NCBI RefSeq assembly: GCF_000176235.1
Contig: NZ_ACZV01000005.1
Location: 620,001 to 684,000 of the forward strand
Origin: Vibrio orientalis CIP 102891 = ATCC 33934
GTDB taxonomy: Bacteria; Pseudomonadota; Gammaproteobacteria; Enterobacterales; Vibrionaceae
DNA: 64,000 nucleotides
Direction of reading: 5' to 3'
This document shows positions 16,842-26,924 of the stretch, one piece after another (positions within the stretch are counted from its first letter, which is position 1; every line of letters begins with the position of its first letter). Under the pieces are notes generated by a model. That model was given only the letters and a program-made list of their open reading frames with translations, was not told the origin of the DNA and searched no databases. Position numbers and translations under genes: made by a program.

Positions 16842-19205
16842 TTAAAACAATCCAAGCTGAGGCTCACTGAGCGACGCAAAGTCAACGCCGATAAACGGCA
16901 AAATAGCTTCAGCTACTGGTTTAAGCTGTTTATCGATATAGTGCTGATAATCAATCGCGTTTTGCTGATACTCTTTTGGCTCAGGTCCACCTAGGGTGAT
17001 CACGTACTCAATACGACCTTTGTTTTGATATTGAAGTGGTCTACCAAGCTGTGAGTTTATTTCATCAGCCATTCGAGCAGCACGTACTTGAGGTGGCACA
17101 TTTTTCTGATATTCGCTCAGTTTACGACGTAGCCGTTTTTGATAGGTGAGCTTAGCATCATGCTCACCAGCTTTGGTCTGCTCAACAAAACTGCGCACAT
17201 ACTCGCTTGGGTTTTGGCCTTTAAAGACCATCGAGTAGAGTGATTGTTGGAACTCTTGCGCAAGGGGTGTCCAGTCGGTACGGGCACTTTCAAGTCCTTT
17301 GAAGATAATGCGTTCATTCGCGCCTTCACCAATCAAACCAGCATAACGCTTTTTCGAACCCGTCTCTTGACCGCGGATGGTCGGCATCAAAAATTTGCGG
17401 TAGTGGGTTTCGTATTCAAGCTCAAGGATCGAGTTGAGGTTATATTCTTCTCTGAGATGCTTGGTCCACCACGTATTGATGTAGGCAACCAGCTCATGAC
17501 CAATCTCGTCAGCTTGTTGCTGTGAGTACTCGCCATTTAACGACACAAAGGTCGAATCAGTATCACCATAAATGACCTGATAACCTTTATCTTCAATTAA
17601 TTTCTTAGTTTGCTTCATGATTTCATGGCCGCGCATCGTGATACTGGATGCGAGACGCGTATCGAAGAAGCGACAGCCAGATGAACCTAATACGCCATAG
17701 AAAGAGTTCATGATGATCTTGATCGCTTGAGAAAATGCCTGTTCATTGTTCTTTTTCGCTACATCACGAGCTGCCCAAAGATGTTCGATCATTTGTGGTA
17801 AAAAGTGGCGCGAACGGTGGAATTGGCCACCACGAAACCCCGCTACGGCTTGGTTATCGTCTTTACCAATATCGAGCTGTAACCCTTCAATTAACCCCAT
17901 TGGATCAATCAAAAAACTGCGGATGATAGAAGGATAAAGGCTTTTGAAATCGAGGACTAATACCGAGTCATAAAGGTCAGGGATAGAGTCCATCACATAA
18001 CCACCCGGGCTGGCAATCCAATTCTCTGGATACAGGTTCGGGGCGACATAGCCAGCGCGGTGAATTTGAGGCAGGTACAAGTTAGTGAAAGCAGCAACTG
18101 AACCTCCAACGCGATCAAGTTCGACGCCAGTTAACTTAGCCCGTTCAATGGCAAATTCTAACAGGTGGGTATGGGTGAATATCTTGTTGACTAGCACGCA
18201 GTCTTGCAAGTTGTATTTGGCTAGCGAAGGCTTATCAGAACGAAACATCTGATTGATTTCATCCATCCGGTCATGAACGTTGTGGATCTGTTTCCCTTCA
18301 CCAAGTAGCTCTTGCGAGACAGACTCTAACGACCAACTGCGGAAATGATAGGTGGCGGTTTTAAGGGTATCAATGCCGTCCATCACCACACGACCAGGAA
18401 TCGAGATAAATGCTTGTTGGGTCGTATTAGAAGTTCGGAAATAGCTATTTTGCTGACCGCGACCAATCGCCAACTTGACCTTATTCCAATCGGCGCGTTT
18501 GTGCAGCAACCTAAAGTCAAAGTCTATAACGTTCCACCCGATGATGACGTCAGGGTCAAAGTGTTGGAACCACTGGACCATCGCCTGCAGCAGAGCTTTT
18601 TCATCGGCTACCCATTCAATCTCCGTTTCAGACGCTTCGGGTGTTCCTATCATAATAACTCGGCTATCCATTGGGCTATCAAGCCCAATGGAGTAGAGGA
18701 TGCCCTTCTCGGAACATTCGATATCAAGCGAGACCACTTTCAAATCTGGCGTGTAGTCACCCTGACGGCATTTCACATCACTATAGCGTGTAAACTGAGT
18801 TCTATTTTGCTCGCGACCGGTAAACTCAAGGCTACCCTTGATAAAGCGCTCCATCAAATAACGGTCGGCGAGGCGAATATCATCCTCAAGTACCGTAATA
18901 TCATGTTGTTTAAGTATTTGACTCAGCTGTTGAGATTGTTTGCTCAGCTGGCAATAACAAGCCGCAAGAGGTTGCAAAGCAAAGCTTTTGAGTGGTAAAG
19001 GCTTCCATTGGACAGTAATCGCATGTTGTTTAGCAAGATTTTCCGCAGTGGGTAAGTCGGTTTGAGGGATAAAAAAGACCGGCTTTTCACCATAAATAAG
19101 TAGCTGTGCTGGGCCACTTGGCGTCGACAACCACAGATCAATTTGAGTTTGACCATTGATGTCACGAGCTTGGCGAGTAAGTAAAAAACCGTTTTGAATA
19201 ACCAT
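16842..19205 (-). CDS. polB: DNA polymerase II
   Basis: Family B repair polymerase used in translesion synthesis and replication restart, 787 aa. Exonuclease motif I is VVSLDIECSEKG; Exo II lies near IIGWNVIDFDFR. Polymerase motifs: VLDFKSLYPSIIRSF (motif A), KIIMNSFYGVLGSSGC (motif B) and YGDTDSTFVS (motif C). ATG 19205 gives MVIQNGFLLTRQARD, matching the E. coli N-terminus; a longer frame runs 41 residues upstream without family similarity. In E. coli it is LexA-regulated; I found no clear LexA box in the 120 bp upstream. Confidence 0.96.
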   Translation of the reverse strand: MVIQNGFLLTRQARDINGQTQIDLWLSTPSGPAQLLIYGEKPVFFIPQTDLPTAENLAKQHAITVQWKPLPLKSFALQPLAACYCQLSKQSQQLSQILKQHDITVLEDDIRLADRYLMERFIKGSLEFTGREQNRTQFTRYSDVKCRQGDYTPDLKVVSLDIECSEKGILYSIGLDSPMDSRVIMIGTPEASETEIEWVADEKALLQAMVQWFQHFDPDVIIGWNVIDFDFRLLHKRADWNKVKLAIGRGQQNSYFRTSNTTQQAFISIPGRVVMDGIDTLKTATYHFRSWSLESVSQELLGEGKQIHNVHDRMDEINQMFRSDKPSLAKYNLQDCVLVNKIFTHTHLLEFAIERAKLTGVELDRVGGSVAAFTNLYLPQIHRAGYVAPNLYPENWIASPGGYVMDSIPDLYDSVLVLDFKSLYPSIIRSFLIDPMGLIEGLQLDIGKDDNQAVAGFRGGQFHRSRHFLPQMIEHLWAARDVAKKNNEQAFSQAIKIIMNSFYGVLGSSGCRFFDTRLASSITMRGHEIMKQTKKLIEDKGYQVIYGDTDSTFVSLNGEYSQQQADEIGHELVAYINTWWTKHLREEYNLNSILELEYETHYRKFLMPTIRGQETGSKKRYAGLIGEGANERIIFKGLESARTDWTPLAQEFQQSLYSMVFKGQNPSEYVRSFVEQTKAGEHDAKLTYQKRLRRKLSEYQKNVPPQVRAARMADEINSQLGRPLQYQNKGRIEYVITLGGPEPKEYQQNAIDYQHYIDKQLKPVAEAILPFIGVDFASLSEPQLGLF

Positions 19206-19528
19206 GATACTGACGATAGTTGAGGTGATGCGGAACCTGACCCGCAGCGCTAGATTAACACATGCACAGCCATATAAATAGAATCCATATATCGTGCTGA
19301 GTGGTTGATGTATTGGTTGGATAAGCATCGTTAAACTATCGATAACTCATTGATTAATAGGTTAATTGCTACGTGAGTGGCAGATATGAAAATAAGTACT
19401 TGCTAATCTTTCCATTTCAGCACATATTCAGAGTAAGTAAATTCTGAGTTTTTAGGTTAAACTAAACAGCTATGATGTACCCCATAATTTTGGGTACATA
19501 GCGAATGTAAAAGTGTGGAGATACAAGT

Positions 19529-20173
19529 TTGATAAATGTTTTCCTTGTAGATGATCACGAGCTGGTTCGCACAGGGATACGACGTATTATTGAAGACGTC
19601 CGTGGAATGAACGTAGCAGGGGAAGCTGAAAGCGGTGAAGAAGCAGTAAAATGGTGTCGTAGTAATCATGCAGACGTCATTTTAATGGATATGAATATGC
19701 CGGGTATTGGTGGTCTTGAAGCAACCAAGAAGATCCTGCGTTTTAATCCTGATGTGAAAATCATCGTTTTAACTGTTCATACGGAAAATCCGTTTCCAAC
19801 TAAAGTGATGCAAGCAGGTGCCGCAGGCTACCTAACAAAAGGCGCTGGCCCAGATGAAATGGTCAATGCGATTCGTATGGTGAATAGTGGACAACGCTAT
19901 ATTTCACCTGAAATTGCTCAGCAAATGGCATTAAGTCAATTTTCTCCGGCATCGGAAAACCCGTTTGCTGATTTGTCTGAGCGTGAATTGCAAATCATGA
20001 TGATGATTACTAAGGGACAAAAAGTCACTGATATTTCAGAGCAATTAAATCTCAGCCCGAAAACAGTGAACAGTTACCGTTACCGCTTATTCAATAAACT
20101 GGATATCAGCGGAGATGTGGAATTGACTCACTTGGCTATTCGCCATGGCATGATTGATACTGAGACCTTATAA
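19529..20173 (+). CDS. uvrY: Response regulator UvrY/VarA (BarA-UvrY system)
   Basis: NarL-type transcription regulator activated by BarA; in Vibrio (as VarA) it drives the CsrB-family small RNAs and so controls CsrA. The receiver has [10 protein letters not shown], phospho-Asp in [10 protein letters not shown] (Asp 54) and the Lys of YLTKGAG; the LuxR-type helix-turn-helix is [20 protein letters not shown] to [13 protein letters not shown]. The start is TTG at 19529 behind GTGGAG (8-nt spacer), giving [11 protein letters not shown] exactly as in E. coli. It is followed by uvrC as in most gammaproteobacteria. Confidence 0.96.
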   Translation: MINVFLVDDHELVRTGIRRIIEDVRGMNVAGEAESGEEAVKWCRSNHADVILMDMNMPGIGGLEATKKILRFNPDVKIIVLTVHTENPFPTKVMQAGAAGYLTKGAGPDEMVNAIRMVNSGQRYISPEIAQQMALSQFSPASENPFADLSERELQIMMMITKGQKVTDISEQLNLSPKTVNSYRYRLFNKLDISGDVELTHLAIRHGMIDTETL

Positions 20174-20220
20174 GGCATCATTACCATCGCAACTCTATAC
20201 AGCCAATTCACGGAGTTGGT

Positions 20221-22050
20221 ATGAGCCAATTTGATTCGGCTTCTTTTCTAAAAACCGTGACTAACCAGCCCGGCGTTTATCGTATGTATAACGCCGAGGC
20301 TGTCGTTATTTATGTCGGTAAAGCAAAAGATCTCAAAAAACGCCTTTCAAGCTATTTTCGCGTCAAAGTGGATAGTGAGAAAACGCGCGCGTTAGTCAGC
20401 AATATCGATAAGATTGATGTCACGGTGACTCATACCGAGACAGAAGCGCTCATTTTAGAGCACAACTACATCAAGCAGTATTTGCCTAAATACAATGTCT
20501 TGCTGCGTGATGATAAATCCTATCCTTTTATCTTCGTCAGTGGGCACAAACACCCGCGTCTTTCCATGCACCGCGGGGCAAAAAAGCGTAAAGGCGAGTA
20601 TTTTGGTCCTTATCCAGACTCTGGTGCGGTAAGAGAAACGCTTCATCTGCTGCAAAAAATCTTCCCCGTTAGACAATGTGAAGACACGGTCTACAGCAAT
20701 CGAACTCGTCCATGTTTGATGTATCAAATTGGTCGTTGTGCGGCCCCTTGTGTCAGTAGTGTCATTTCCGATGAAGAGTATGCAGAATTGGTCGATTTGG
20801 TACGACTCTTCTTACAAGGTAAGGATCAGCAAGTACTCAGTTCTTTGGTTGAGAAAATGGAACAAGCGAGTCAATCGCTGCGCTTTGAACAAGCCGCTAA
20901 GTTTCGCGACCAAATTCAGGCCATTCGCCGAGTTCAAGAGCAGCAATTTGTCTCGGAAGATTCGATGGATGATATGGACGTGTTAGGCTTCGCTCAAGAA
21001 AACGGCATTGCTTGCATCCATATCCTGATGATTCGCCAGGGTAAAGTGCTTGGTAGCCGTAGTCACTTTCCTAAAATCCCAAACAGTACTACGTCGCAAG
21101 AAGTGTTCTACTCTTTCTTGAGCCAGTATTATCTCAGTCATAATGAGGCGCGTACGGTTCCGACCAAAATCATTTTGAATCATGGCTTGGTGGAAGAGAC
21201 GAAGTCACTGGAAGAAGCGTTATCTGACATTGCAGGACGTCGAGTGCAGTTTCATGTCAACCCAACTGGAACTCGCGGTCGATACCTTAAACTGTCGAAT
21301 ACTAATGCTCTTACGGCGATCACAACCAAGATCAACCATAAGATGACGATTTCTCAGCGTTTCAAAGAGCTGAGAGAACTTTTGGAGATGGAAAGCATTA
21401 CCCGCATGGAATGTTTTGATATTTCTCATACCATGGGTGAGAGCACTATTGCTTCTTGTGTGGTGTTTAATCACGAAGGGCCCGTGAAGCAAGAGTATCG
21501 CCGCTACAATATCTCTGGGATTACCGGCGGTGACGATTATGCGGCGATGGGGCAGGCGTTAGAGCGACGTTACTCTAAACAACTTGAAGTAGAAAAAATA
21601 CCAGATATCGTTTTCATTGATGGTGGTAAAGGGCAGCTAAACAGGGCTCATGAAATCATATCCCAATACTGGGGAGATTGGCCGAAACGCCCGCATTTGA
21701 TCGGTATTGCCAAAGGTGTCACCCGTAAACCGGGTTTGGAAACTTTGATTACCGTCGAAGGAGACGAATTTAATTTGCCGAGTGACGCGCCAGCGCTCCA
21801 CCTTATGCAGCATATTCGTGATGAGAGCCATAACCATGCGATTGCAGGGCATAGAGCTAAACGCGGAAAAACGAGAAGAACCAGTGCCTTAGAAGGTATT
21901 GAAGGAGTAGGGCCAAAGCGCAGGCAAGCACTCCTAAAATACATGGGTGGCTTGCAAGAGTTAAAGCGAGCAAGTGTAGAAGAAATCGCCAAAGTGCCCG
22001 GTATTAGCTTTTCTTTAGCAGAAAACATCTATCAAGCATTGAAACAATAA
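20221..22050 (+). CDS. uvrC: Excinuclease ABC subunit C
   Basis: Makes both incisions in UvrABC nucleotide excision repair. It has 609 aa: an N-terminal GIY-YIG nuclease ([20 protein letters not shown]), a cysteine region, the UVR/UvrB-binding motif near residue 210 ([14 protein letters not shown]), the RNase H-like C-terminal nuclease ([25 protein letters not shown]), and a final helix-hairpin-helix pair ([36 protein letters not shown]). It lies 47 nt after uvrY and is followed by pgsA. Confidence 0.97.
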   Translation: MSQFDSASFLKTVTNQPGVYRMYNAEAVVIYVGKAKDLKKRLSSYFRVKVDSEKTRALVSNIDKIDVTVTHTETEALILEHNYIKQYLPKYNVLLRDDKSYPFIFVSGHKHPRLSMHRGAKKRKGEYFGPYPDSGAVRETLHLLQKIFPVRQCEDTVYSNRTRPCLMYQIGRCAAPCVSSVISDEEYAELVDLVRLFLQGKDQQVLSSLVEKMEQASQSLRFEQAAKFRDQIQAIRRVQEQQFVSEDSMDDMDVLGFAQENGIACIHILMIRQGKVLGSRSHFPKIPNSTTSQEVFYSFLSQYYLSHNEARTVPTKIILNHGLVEETKSLEEALSDIAGRRVQFHVNPTGTRGRYLKLSNTNALTAITTKINHKMTISQRFKELRELLEMESITRMECFDISHTMGESTIASCVVFNHEGPVKQEYRRYNISGITGGDDYAAMGQALERRYSKQLEVEKIPDIVFIDGGKGQLNRAHEIISQYWGDWPKRPHLIGIAKGVTRKPGLETLITVEGDEFNLPSDAPALHLMQHIRDESHNHAIAGHRAKRGKTRRTSALEGIEGVGPKRRQALLKYMGGLQELKRASVEEIAKVPGISFSLAENIYQALKQ

Positions 22051-22128
22051 CAAAAATCCCGCACCATAAGGACCCTGTTTGAAGCACCAAATAGAGCAAT
22101 ACGCAAACAAAAAGAGCCTTAATAAAAT

Positions 22129-22686
22129 ATGCGTTTAAATATCCCCAATATACTGTCTTTATTACGACTATTCTTGATACCAGTCTTTGTCGTGGTTTTT
22201 TATCTTCCTTATAGCTGGTCTCCTTTTGCCGCAGCAATGGTGTTCTGGGTCGCAGGTTTTACTGATTGGCTCGATGGCATGTTGGCTCGTAAGTTAGGTC
22301 AAACCTCCCGTTTTGGCGCATTTATTGATCCGGTTGCAGATAAGGTATTGGTGGCCACAGCGCTTATTCTTATTACTGAGCATTACCACAGCATTTGGGT
22401 AACGATTCCAGCAGTAACCATGATTGCCCGTGAAATTATTATTTCAGCTCTCAGAGAGTGGATGGCAGAGATCGGCAAACGTGCAAGTGTTGCGGTATCT
22501 TGGGTCGGTAAAGTTAAGACGGTCAGCCAAATGTTTGCGCTTTGGGTGCTTATCTGGCGCTATGATGACTGGATGATTTGGGTAGGTTATGCCGCCCTAT
22601 ATATCGCGACGATATTGACCTACTGGTCTATGGCGCAATATTTGATGGCAGCCAAAGACGATTTGCTCGACGAAGAACATCATTAA
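22129..22686 (+). CDS. pgsA: CDP-diacylglycerol--glycerol-3-phosphate 3-phosphatidyltransferase
   Basis: Committed step of phosphatidylglycerol synthesis at the inner membrane. The CDP-alcohol motif is complete: [20 protein letters not shown] followed by IDPVADK. It has 185 aa, several membrane helices and the family's [17 protein letters not shown] opening. It is the last gene of uvrY-uvrC-pgsA; a terminator follows at once. It is a distant relative of the ynjF-type enzyme encoded at the left of the window. Confidence 0.97.
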   Translation: MRLNIPNILSLLRLFLIPVFVVVFYLPYSWSPFAAAMVFWVAGFTDWLDGMLARKLGQTSRFGAFIDPVADKVLVATALILITEHYHSIWVTIPAVTMIAREIIISALREWMAEIGKRASVAVSWVGKVKTVSQMFALWVLIWRYDDWMIWVGYAALYIATILTYWSMAQYLMAAKDDLLDEEHH

Positions 22687-22692
22687 ATAAAA

Positions 22693-22718
22693 AAGCGGAC
22701 GACAGTCCGCTTTTTTAT
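22693..22718 (+). terminator. Terminator after pgsA
   Basis: AAGCGGAC / GTCCGCTT hairpin with a GACA loop followed by T6, just after the pgsA stop. Confidence 0.93.
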
Positions 22719-22842
22719 TTCTACTTTTTCAAATTCCTCACTTAAGTCAGTAGTTTTACACAGTTATTTGCTAGAAAACTCATCTATTTGGGCTATTTTG
22801 AACGTTAAATAGACAAACGATTCAAAAAACAAGAAAATAGTG

Positions 22843-22870
22843 TTGACTCATTAGTTCGAATCCGTAGAAT
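22843..22870 (+). promoter_or_regulatory. Promoter of the tRNA operon
   Basis: TTGACT (-35) and TAGAAT (-10) with a 16-bp spacer, about 50 bp before the mature tRNA-Cys. An AT-rich stretch sits upstream, as expected for a strong stable-RNA promoter. Confidence 0.75.
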
Positions 22871-22925
22871 GCATTCCGTACCCAAGAGGAACAGAGCGTA
22901 AAGCGGTTTCAATTGGTGTTGTGAA

Positions 22926-22999
22926 GGCGTGTTGGCAGAGTGGCTATGCAGCGGATTGCAAATCCGTGGACCTCGGTTCGACTCCGGGACGCGCCTCCA
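22926..22999 (+). tRNA. tRNA-Cys (GCA)
   Basis: Cloverleaf with acceptor GGCGTGT/ACGCGCC, anticodon loop containing GCA (GGATTGCAAATCC), T-loop GGTTCGACTCC, discriminator T and encoded CCA. Confidence 0.96.
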
Positions 23000-23002
23000 T
23001 TT

Positions 23003-23078
23003 GCGACACTAGCTCAGTTGGTAGAGCGCAACCTTGCCAAGGTTGAGGTCACGAGTTCGAACCTCGTGTGTCGCTCCA
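23003..23078 (+). tRNA. tRNA-Gly (GCC), copy 1
   Basis: Acceptor GCGACAC, D-arm AGCTCAGTTGGTAGAGC, anticodon GCC in CCTTGCCAAGG, T-loop GAGTTCGAACCTC, encoded CCA. Identical to the second copy 200 bp downstream. Confidence 0.96.
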
Positions 23079-23162
23079 AATTTTTGGATAGCGAATTTAA
23101 GTTCGATATCAAGATGGTGTTTTACTTACTTCAGTAAAGGCATCGCAAATTTAGATTTGTGT

Positions 23163-23249
23163 GCCCTGGTGGTGGAATTGGTAGACACAAGGGATTTAAA
23201 ATCCCTCGACGTTCGCGTTGTGCCGGTTCAAGTCCGGCCCGGGGCACCA
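23163..23249 (+). tRNA. tRNA-Leu (TAA)
   Basis: 87-nt class II tRNA with a long variable arm; anticodon TAA in GGGATTTAAAATCCC, T-loop GGTTCAAGTCC, encoded CCA. Confidence 0.95.
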
Positions 23250-23278
23250 TCTAACGCTAAACTATTAGCAAACAACAT

Positions 23279-23354
23279 GCGACACTAGCTCAGTTGGTAG
23301 AGCGCAACCTTGCCAAGGTTGAGGTCACGAGTTCGAACCTCGTGTGTCGCTCCA
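23279..23354 (+). tRNA. tRNA-Gly (GCC), copy 2
   Basis: Sequence-identical repeat of the first tRNA-Gly, closing the Cys-Gly-Leu-Gly operon. Confidence 0.96.
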
Positions 23355-23358
23355 AATT

Positions 23359-23388
23359 AAAAACCCTAGCAGAAATGCTGGGGTTTTT
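23359..23388 (+). terminator. Terminator of the tRNA operon
   Basis: AAACCCTAGCA / TGCTGGGGTTT hairpin with a GAAA tetraloop and T run, directly after the last tRNA. Confidence 0.92.
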
Positions 23389-23567
23389 GCGTTTTTACCC
23401 ATCTAACGTCTAATCAACTTCATCCATATCCCGCCTTTAAGCCAATGTTGTTTTAATACGCATTTAGCCTGATTTTTGCGCATACTTTTAGTGCTTTTAT
23501 TTTAAAATCAAATAAAATACCCATGAATGATAAATGACTATCACACGAATTAATGAGGTAAATGCAT

Positions 23568-24086
23568 ATGAATAGAGCAAAAGGGTTACTGACAATGTTT
23601 CTATTCGTCGCTGCTTTTATCGCTGTACCGGCAAAAGCAGAGTCTATTGCCTCGTTTCCTAAAGACTTCTTAGACTGGCCGGTAGTAAAAGAGTCCGTCA
23701 ATTTGCCTGCCGACGCTGTACTCCCTCCAGATACATCACTTTTTATTCAAGAGTCTGTTAGAGCTTATAGCTGGATCAATAATGGTCTAGGCTCACCGTT
23801 AACGATTCGGGTTCACCCAAATAAGCTGGCAGAGTACCGCACGCATGGCCCCTATAGTGATGGGCCGACCGCCGTTGCGGTATCAGAGGCACAAGGTATT
23901 GTGTGGGTAACGGAACATATTGGTGGGGAAGCGGTGTATGGCAGCTATAATCGTCAAGGTAAAGACATTAGTCACCAGCACCCTTCGTTACAGCCGACAT
24001 TTTGCCAAAGCTGCCACACAACCTATAAAGATATCTGTATCAATGGGACATGCGCAGAGCCTGTTCTAGATGTATACAGCGAGTGA
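23568..24086 (+). CDS. Periplasmic c-type heme protein, cytochrome P460-like
   Basis: Exported protein of about 172 aa. The signal peptide runs to about AVPAKA. The body resembles cytochrome P460-type domains (WPVVKESVNLP, RTHGPYSDGPTAVAV, VWVTEHIGGEAVYGSY). One heme-attachment motif, CQSCH, sits near the C-terminus, followed by further cysteines (DICINGTCAEP). ATG 23568 is at a better distance from GAGG than the ATG two codons earlier. Its stop overlaps the start of a membrane diguanylate cyclase, so it is likely a heme subunit that reports redox state or a gas ligand to that enzyme. Heme binding is strongly suggested; the pairing is inferred from overlap only. Confidence 0.68.
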   Translation: MNRAKGLLTMFLFVAAFIAVPAKAESIASFPKDFLDWPVVKESVNLPADAVLPPDTSLFIQESVRAYSWINNGLGSPLTIRVHPNKLAEYRTHGPYSDGPTAVAVSEAQGIVWVTEHIGGEAVYGSYNRQGKDISHQHPSLQPTFCQSCHTTYKDICINGTCAEPVLDVYSE

Positions 24087-25600
24087 CCCGTTCCTTGAAG
24101 TTAAGAAAGCTACCTAAAAGGTTTGTAACCAAGCTATCGATCAACCAAATGTTAGTTGTATCGCATATGTTGTTGGTGTTGATACTCATATCGGGTTTCA
24201 GCTATACCCGATACCAGAGTGAGTGGAACAGACACATAGAGTATTCTGCCAGTCTAGCTAAGCTTACCCTTGCCCCACATATTTCATTTATTTCCACGTC
24301 TGTTGCTGGTCTCAATTATGCCAATCTGACTATGCCCGCGACGAAGGATTTGTTTGGAGCCATTGATGATCTCGAGTTTCTTGATATTACAGGGCAGTCC
24401 GATTATTCCTCTCAGACGATCCATGTCAGTTACTTTAAGCGTTTGGAATATTTGTGGCGTGCAGATGTTAGTCAGGAAGAACTGAAAGAATTGGAAAATA
24501 AGCTTTCACAGCTAAAAGATCAGATTGAGGCGACTGCCCCTGAGAACGTCATCCGACATAAGAAGCTCCAATTCATCCAAAATCGGGTGAAGCGTGAATA
24601 TGATGCGGTAACTGAGAGTATCTTTGCCTCCGAGAACATCTATATTCCTTGGCAAAAGTCACCAGTGAATAGTGAAAGTTACTATTTAGACGAAGAGCTC
24701 TGTACGCTCAATATTGTGTTGCCACTTAGGAATAAAAATGGCGGTGAAGTCTGGGCAGTATTTGATGCCAGTGACCTGACAGACCTACAGCATTCGCTGC
24801 TTGAAGAGATCATTGCGGAGGCGATCGTTGCGTTGGCGATTTCACTCGTGCTTATTGGCTGGGTTTCTCACTGGATCGTTTCCCCGCTCAAGTCATTGGC
24901 CAATCATATGCGCTCTGACAACACCAGTGAAAATCTAAACACACTGAGAGAGTTAGAGCGAAGTGATGAAATCGGTCAGTTGGCTCGCGCCTACCAAGGA
25001 CTATTGACTAAGCTGGATCATCAGCTCAATATTCTCCGCACTCGCTCAGATACCGATCCGCTAACGGGACTAGGCTCTCGATATAAGTATTCACGTACCG
25101 CGATTCCATTTCTCAAGCGACATCTTGCCAATGGCCAATATGTTGGCTTGATTATCTGTGATGTGGATAATTTTAAAGCGTTCAATGATATTTATGGTCA
25201 TACAGAAGGGGACAACGCGTTGTCGCTCGTCGGCTCAAAGATGAGTGAAATAGCGAGAGATAGTGATTTGGCATTCCGTTACGGTGGTGAAGAGTTCGTT
25301 CTGCTTTGCGCTCGACCTGAAATGAATCAGTTGATCAGCTTTACACAACGCTTGAGAACCGAAATTGAAGGTTTAAACGTCATTCATGCAGGGAACCAGC
25401 CCTATGGAGCCCTGACAATCTCAGTGGGGGGCTCTGCCGCTTCCTTGAAGGACATCAACGAGCACTTTGTTACTCACCAAGAACTGCAAGAGTCGATGTT
25501 TAATGTCGCTGACAAAGCCCTCTATGTGGGTAAGCAGAATGGGCGCAATCAAGTGACGTGGTCAGGGTGTAAACAAGACCACATCAAAGAATCGGCTTAA
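24083..25600 (+). CDS. Membrane diguanylate cyclase with periplasmic sensor, HAMP and GGDEF domains
   Basis: Makes c-di-GMP. Domains in order: a membrane helix near residues 25-42, a periplasmic sensor region of about 200 residues with a coiled-coil stretch (LKELENKLSQLKDQ), a second helix near 250-270, HAMP (IVSPLKSLANHM), and a GGDEF domain with active-site RYGGEEF. The product-inhibition I-site RDSD lies five residues upstream. I favour GTG 24083, which gives a GTGA overlap with the heme-protein stop; an ATG 33 nt upstream in the same frame is the alternative. The overlap implies translational coupling with the heme protein. The sensor domain is not one I recognise. Confidence 0.88.
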   Translation: MTRSLKLRKLPKRFVTKLSINQMLVVSHMLLVLILISGFSYTRYQSEWNRHIEYSASLAKLTLAPHISFISTSVAGLNYANLTMPATKDLFGAIDDLEFLDITGQSDYSSQTIHVSYFKRLEYLWRADVSQEELKELENKLSQLKDQIEATAPENVIRHKKLQFIQNRVKREYDAVTESIFASENIYIPWQKSPVNSESYYLDEELCTLNIVLPLRNKNGGEVWAVFDASDLTDLQHSLLEEIIAEAIVALAISLVLIGWVSHWIVSPLKSLANHMRSDNTSENLNTLRELERSDEIGQLARAYQGLLTKLDHQLNILRTRSDTDPLTGLGSRYKYSRTAIPFLKRHLANGQYVGLIICDVDNFKAFNDIYGHTEGDNALSLVGSKMSEIARDSDLAFRYGGEEFVLLCARPEMNQLISFTQRLRTEIEGLNVIHAGNQPYGALTISVGGSAASLKDINEHFVTHQELQESMFNVADKALYVGKQNGRNQVTWSGCKQDHIKESA

Positions 25601-25619
25601 AGCTTAACTTGAGTCGATT

Positions 25620-26699
25620 TTACTCAGTCATCGTTAAGCGGTAGATCTTGCCGCTGTCGGTGCTGAATATGATCTCACCATTTGGTAGTGCTTCGATATC
25701 TCTGATCCGTTCACCTAAGTGCTTTAAGATGCGTTGCTCGGAGATCACCTCACTGCCTTGTAAGGTAAGCACATTAATATGGGTGAGTTTCAAAGCTCCA
25801 GCGAGCAGCTTACCGCTTAGTTGACGATGCTTCTCTCCACGATAAAGGATCAAAGATCCTGGCGCAATTGACGGAACATACACCTTCTTAGGCGAGTTAA
25901 CCCCTTCTTTTTCTTGAGCCTCACCAACCTTTATTGGTCCCCAGTACTCCTTACCATGTGATGTGATAGGCCAGCCGTAATTTGCACCTTTCTCAATTAA
26001 GTTGATTTCATCGCCGCCTCTTGGACCGTGTTCAATCGACCAAAGTTGATTTGTCGTGTTATCAAAAAATAGCCCTTGAGGATTACGGTGGCCATAACTC
26101 CATATCTCAGGTTTGGCAGTGCTATTAGCGGCAAAGGGGTTATCTGTGACGGCTTGGCCCTTTGGGGTTACGCGTAAAACACTTCCTGCATGGGTTGTTA
26201 AATCTTGTCCGTTACTGCGCTCGCCACGATCTCCGACGCTAAAATAGAGTGATTGATTATCGAAGGTAATGCGACTGCCAAAATGGCGTCCACCGTCTGA
26301 ACCTGAATGAGTGCTCAGTAAATCTTGCCAATCTGATAACTGACCTTGATTGAATGTCGCGGTACTCAAGGTCGTTTCAATTGCCTTACCGACTTGTTTG
26401 GCGTAGGTAAAATAGATCTGTTGATGATTAAAAGGGGATTGGGCGATATCGAGCAGTCCCCCTTGCCCAGAAACACGCACGTTTGGATGTGAGCCAAGTG
26501 ATGAGTAGCTGTTGTCGTTTAGGCTCAGAAGGCCAACCATTCCATTTTTCTCACTGACAAGCACTTGGTTTTCGCCAACGTAGCTTAGTCCCCAAGGCAC
26601 ATTAAGCCCTTCAACTAATAGCTCAGCATCCCAGTCGTTTGCTTGTACATTGAAAGAGACGATGAACTGTACCGCCACAACGTAAATCAAATGTTTCAT
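25620..26699 (-). CDS. PQQ-dependent soluble sugar dehydrogenase, YliI-like
   Basis: Periplasmic six-bladed beta-propeller enzyme that oxidises aldose sugars with PQQ and Ca2+. A signal peptide ends near VQANDW. Family blocks: LNVPWGLSYVGENQVLVSEK, GQGGLLDIAQSP, GSDGGRHFGSRI with the catalytic-type His, YFSVGDRGERSNGQ, YGHRNPQGLFFD, and EHGPRGGDEINLI followed by NYGWP. At 359 aa it matches E. coli YliI (371 aa). I see no pqq biosynthesis genes here, so the cofactor would come from elsewhere. Transcribed towards the diguanylate cyclase, with 19 bp between stops. Confidence 0.92.
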   Translation of the reverse strand: MKHLIYVVAVQFIVSFNVQANDWDAELLVEGLNVPWGLSYVGENQVLVSEKNGMVGLLSLNDNSYSSLGSHPNVRVSGQGGLLDIAQSPFNHQQIYFTYAKQVGKAIETTLSTATFNQGQLSDWQDLLSTHSGSDGGRHFGSRITFDNQSLYFSVGDRGERSNGQDLTTHAGSVLRVTPKGQAVTDNPFAANSTAKPEIWSYGHRNPQGLFFDNTTNQLWSIEHGPRGGDEINLIEKGANYGWPITSHGKEYWGPIKVGEAQEKEGVNSPKKVYVPSIAPGSLILYRGEKHRQLSGKLLAGALKLTHINVLTLQGSEVISEQRILKHLGERIRDIEALPNGEIIFSTDSGKIYRLTMTE

Positions 26700-26812
26700 C
26701 TGCGACTCCTTTAAACCGTGTTAATGCACAAAGAGTAGCATTAGTGAGAATCTATAGCTGTCACAAATGTTTTTTATAAATTCACTTGAATTGATCAATA
26801 TGTGCGCTATTA

Positions 26813-26842
26813 TGACGACGTGTCAAAAATGACGATGCGTCA
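26813..26842. promoter_or_regulatory. Tandem TetR-type operators upstream of the TetR gene
   Basis: Two 13-bp palindromes of the form TGACG-N3-CGTCA: TGACGACGTGTCA (26813-26825, one mismatch) and TGACGATGCGTCA (26830-26842, perfect), with centres 17 bp apart. A -10-like TATTAT (26808-26813) with TTGAAT 16 bp upstream runs into the first palindrome, so bound repressor would block this promoter. Two more copies precede the RND gene. Confidence 0.8.
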
Positions 26843-26924
26843 TAAAAGTGATTTATCACGCTGTCGTTATTCGTGTTACAATTAGCATGTTAAGGAGTAA
26901 TGGACTGATACGGATTAATTGATC

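Noticed and set aside
19206-19330. LexA box upstream of polB
   Set aside because: No CTGT-N8-ACAG match; CACAGCCATATAAATAG is not palindromic enough.
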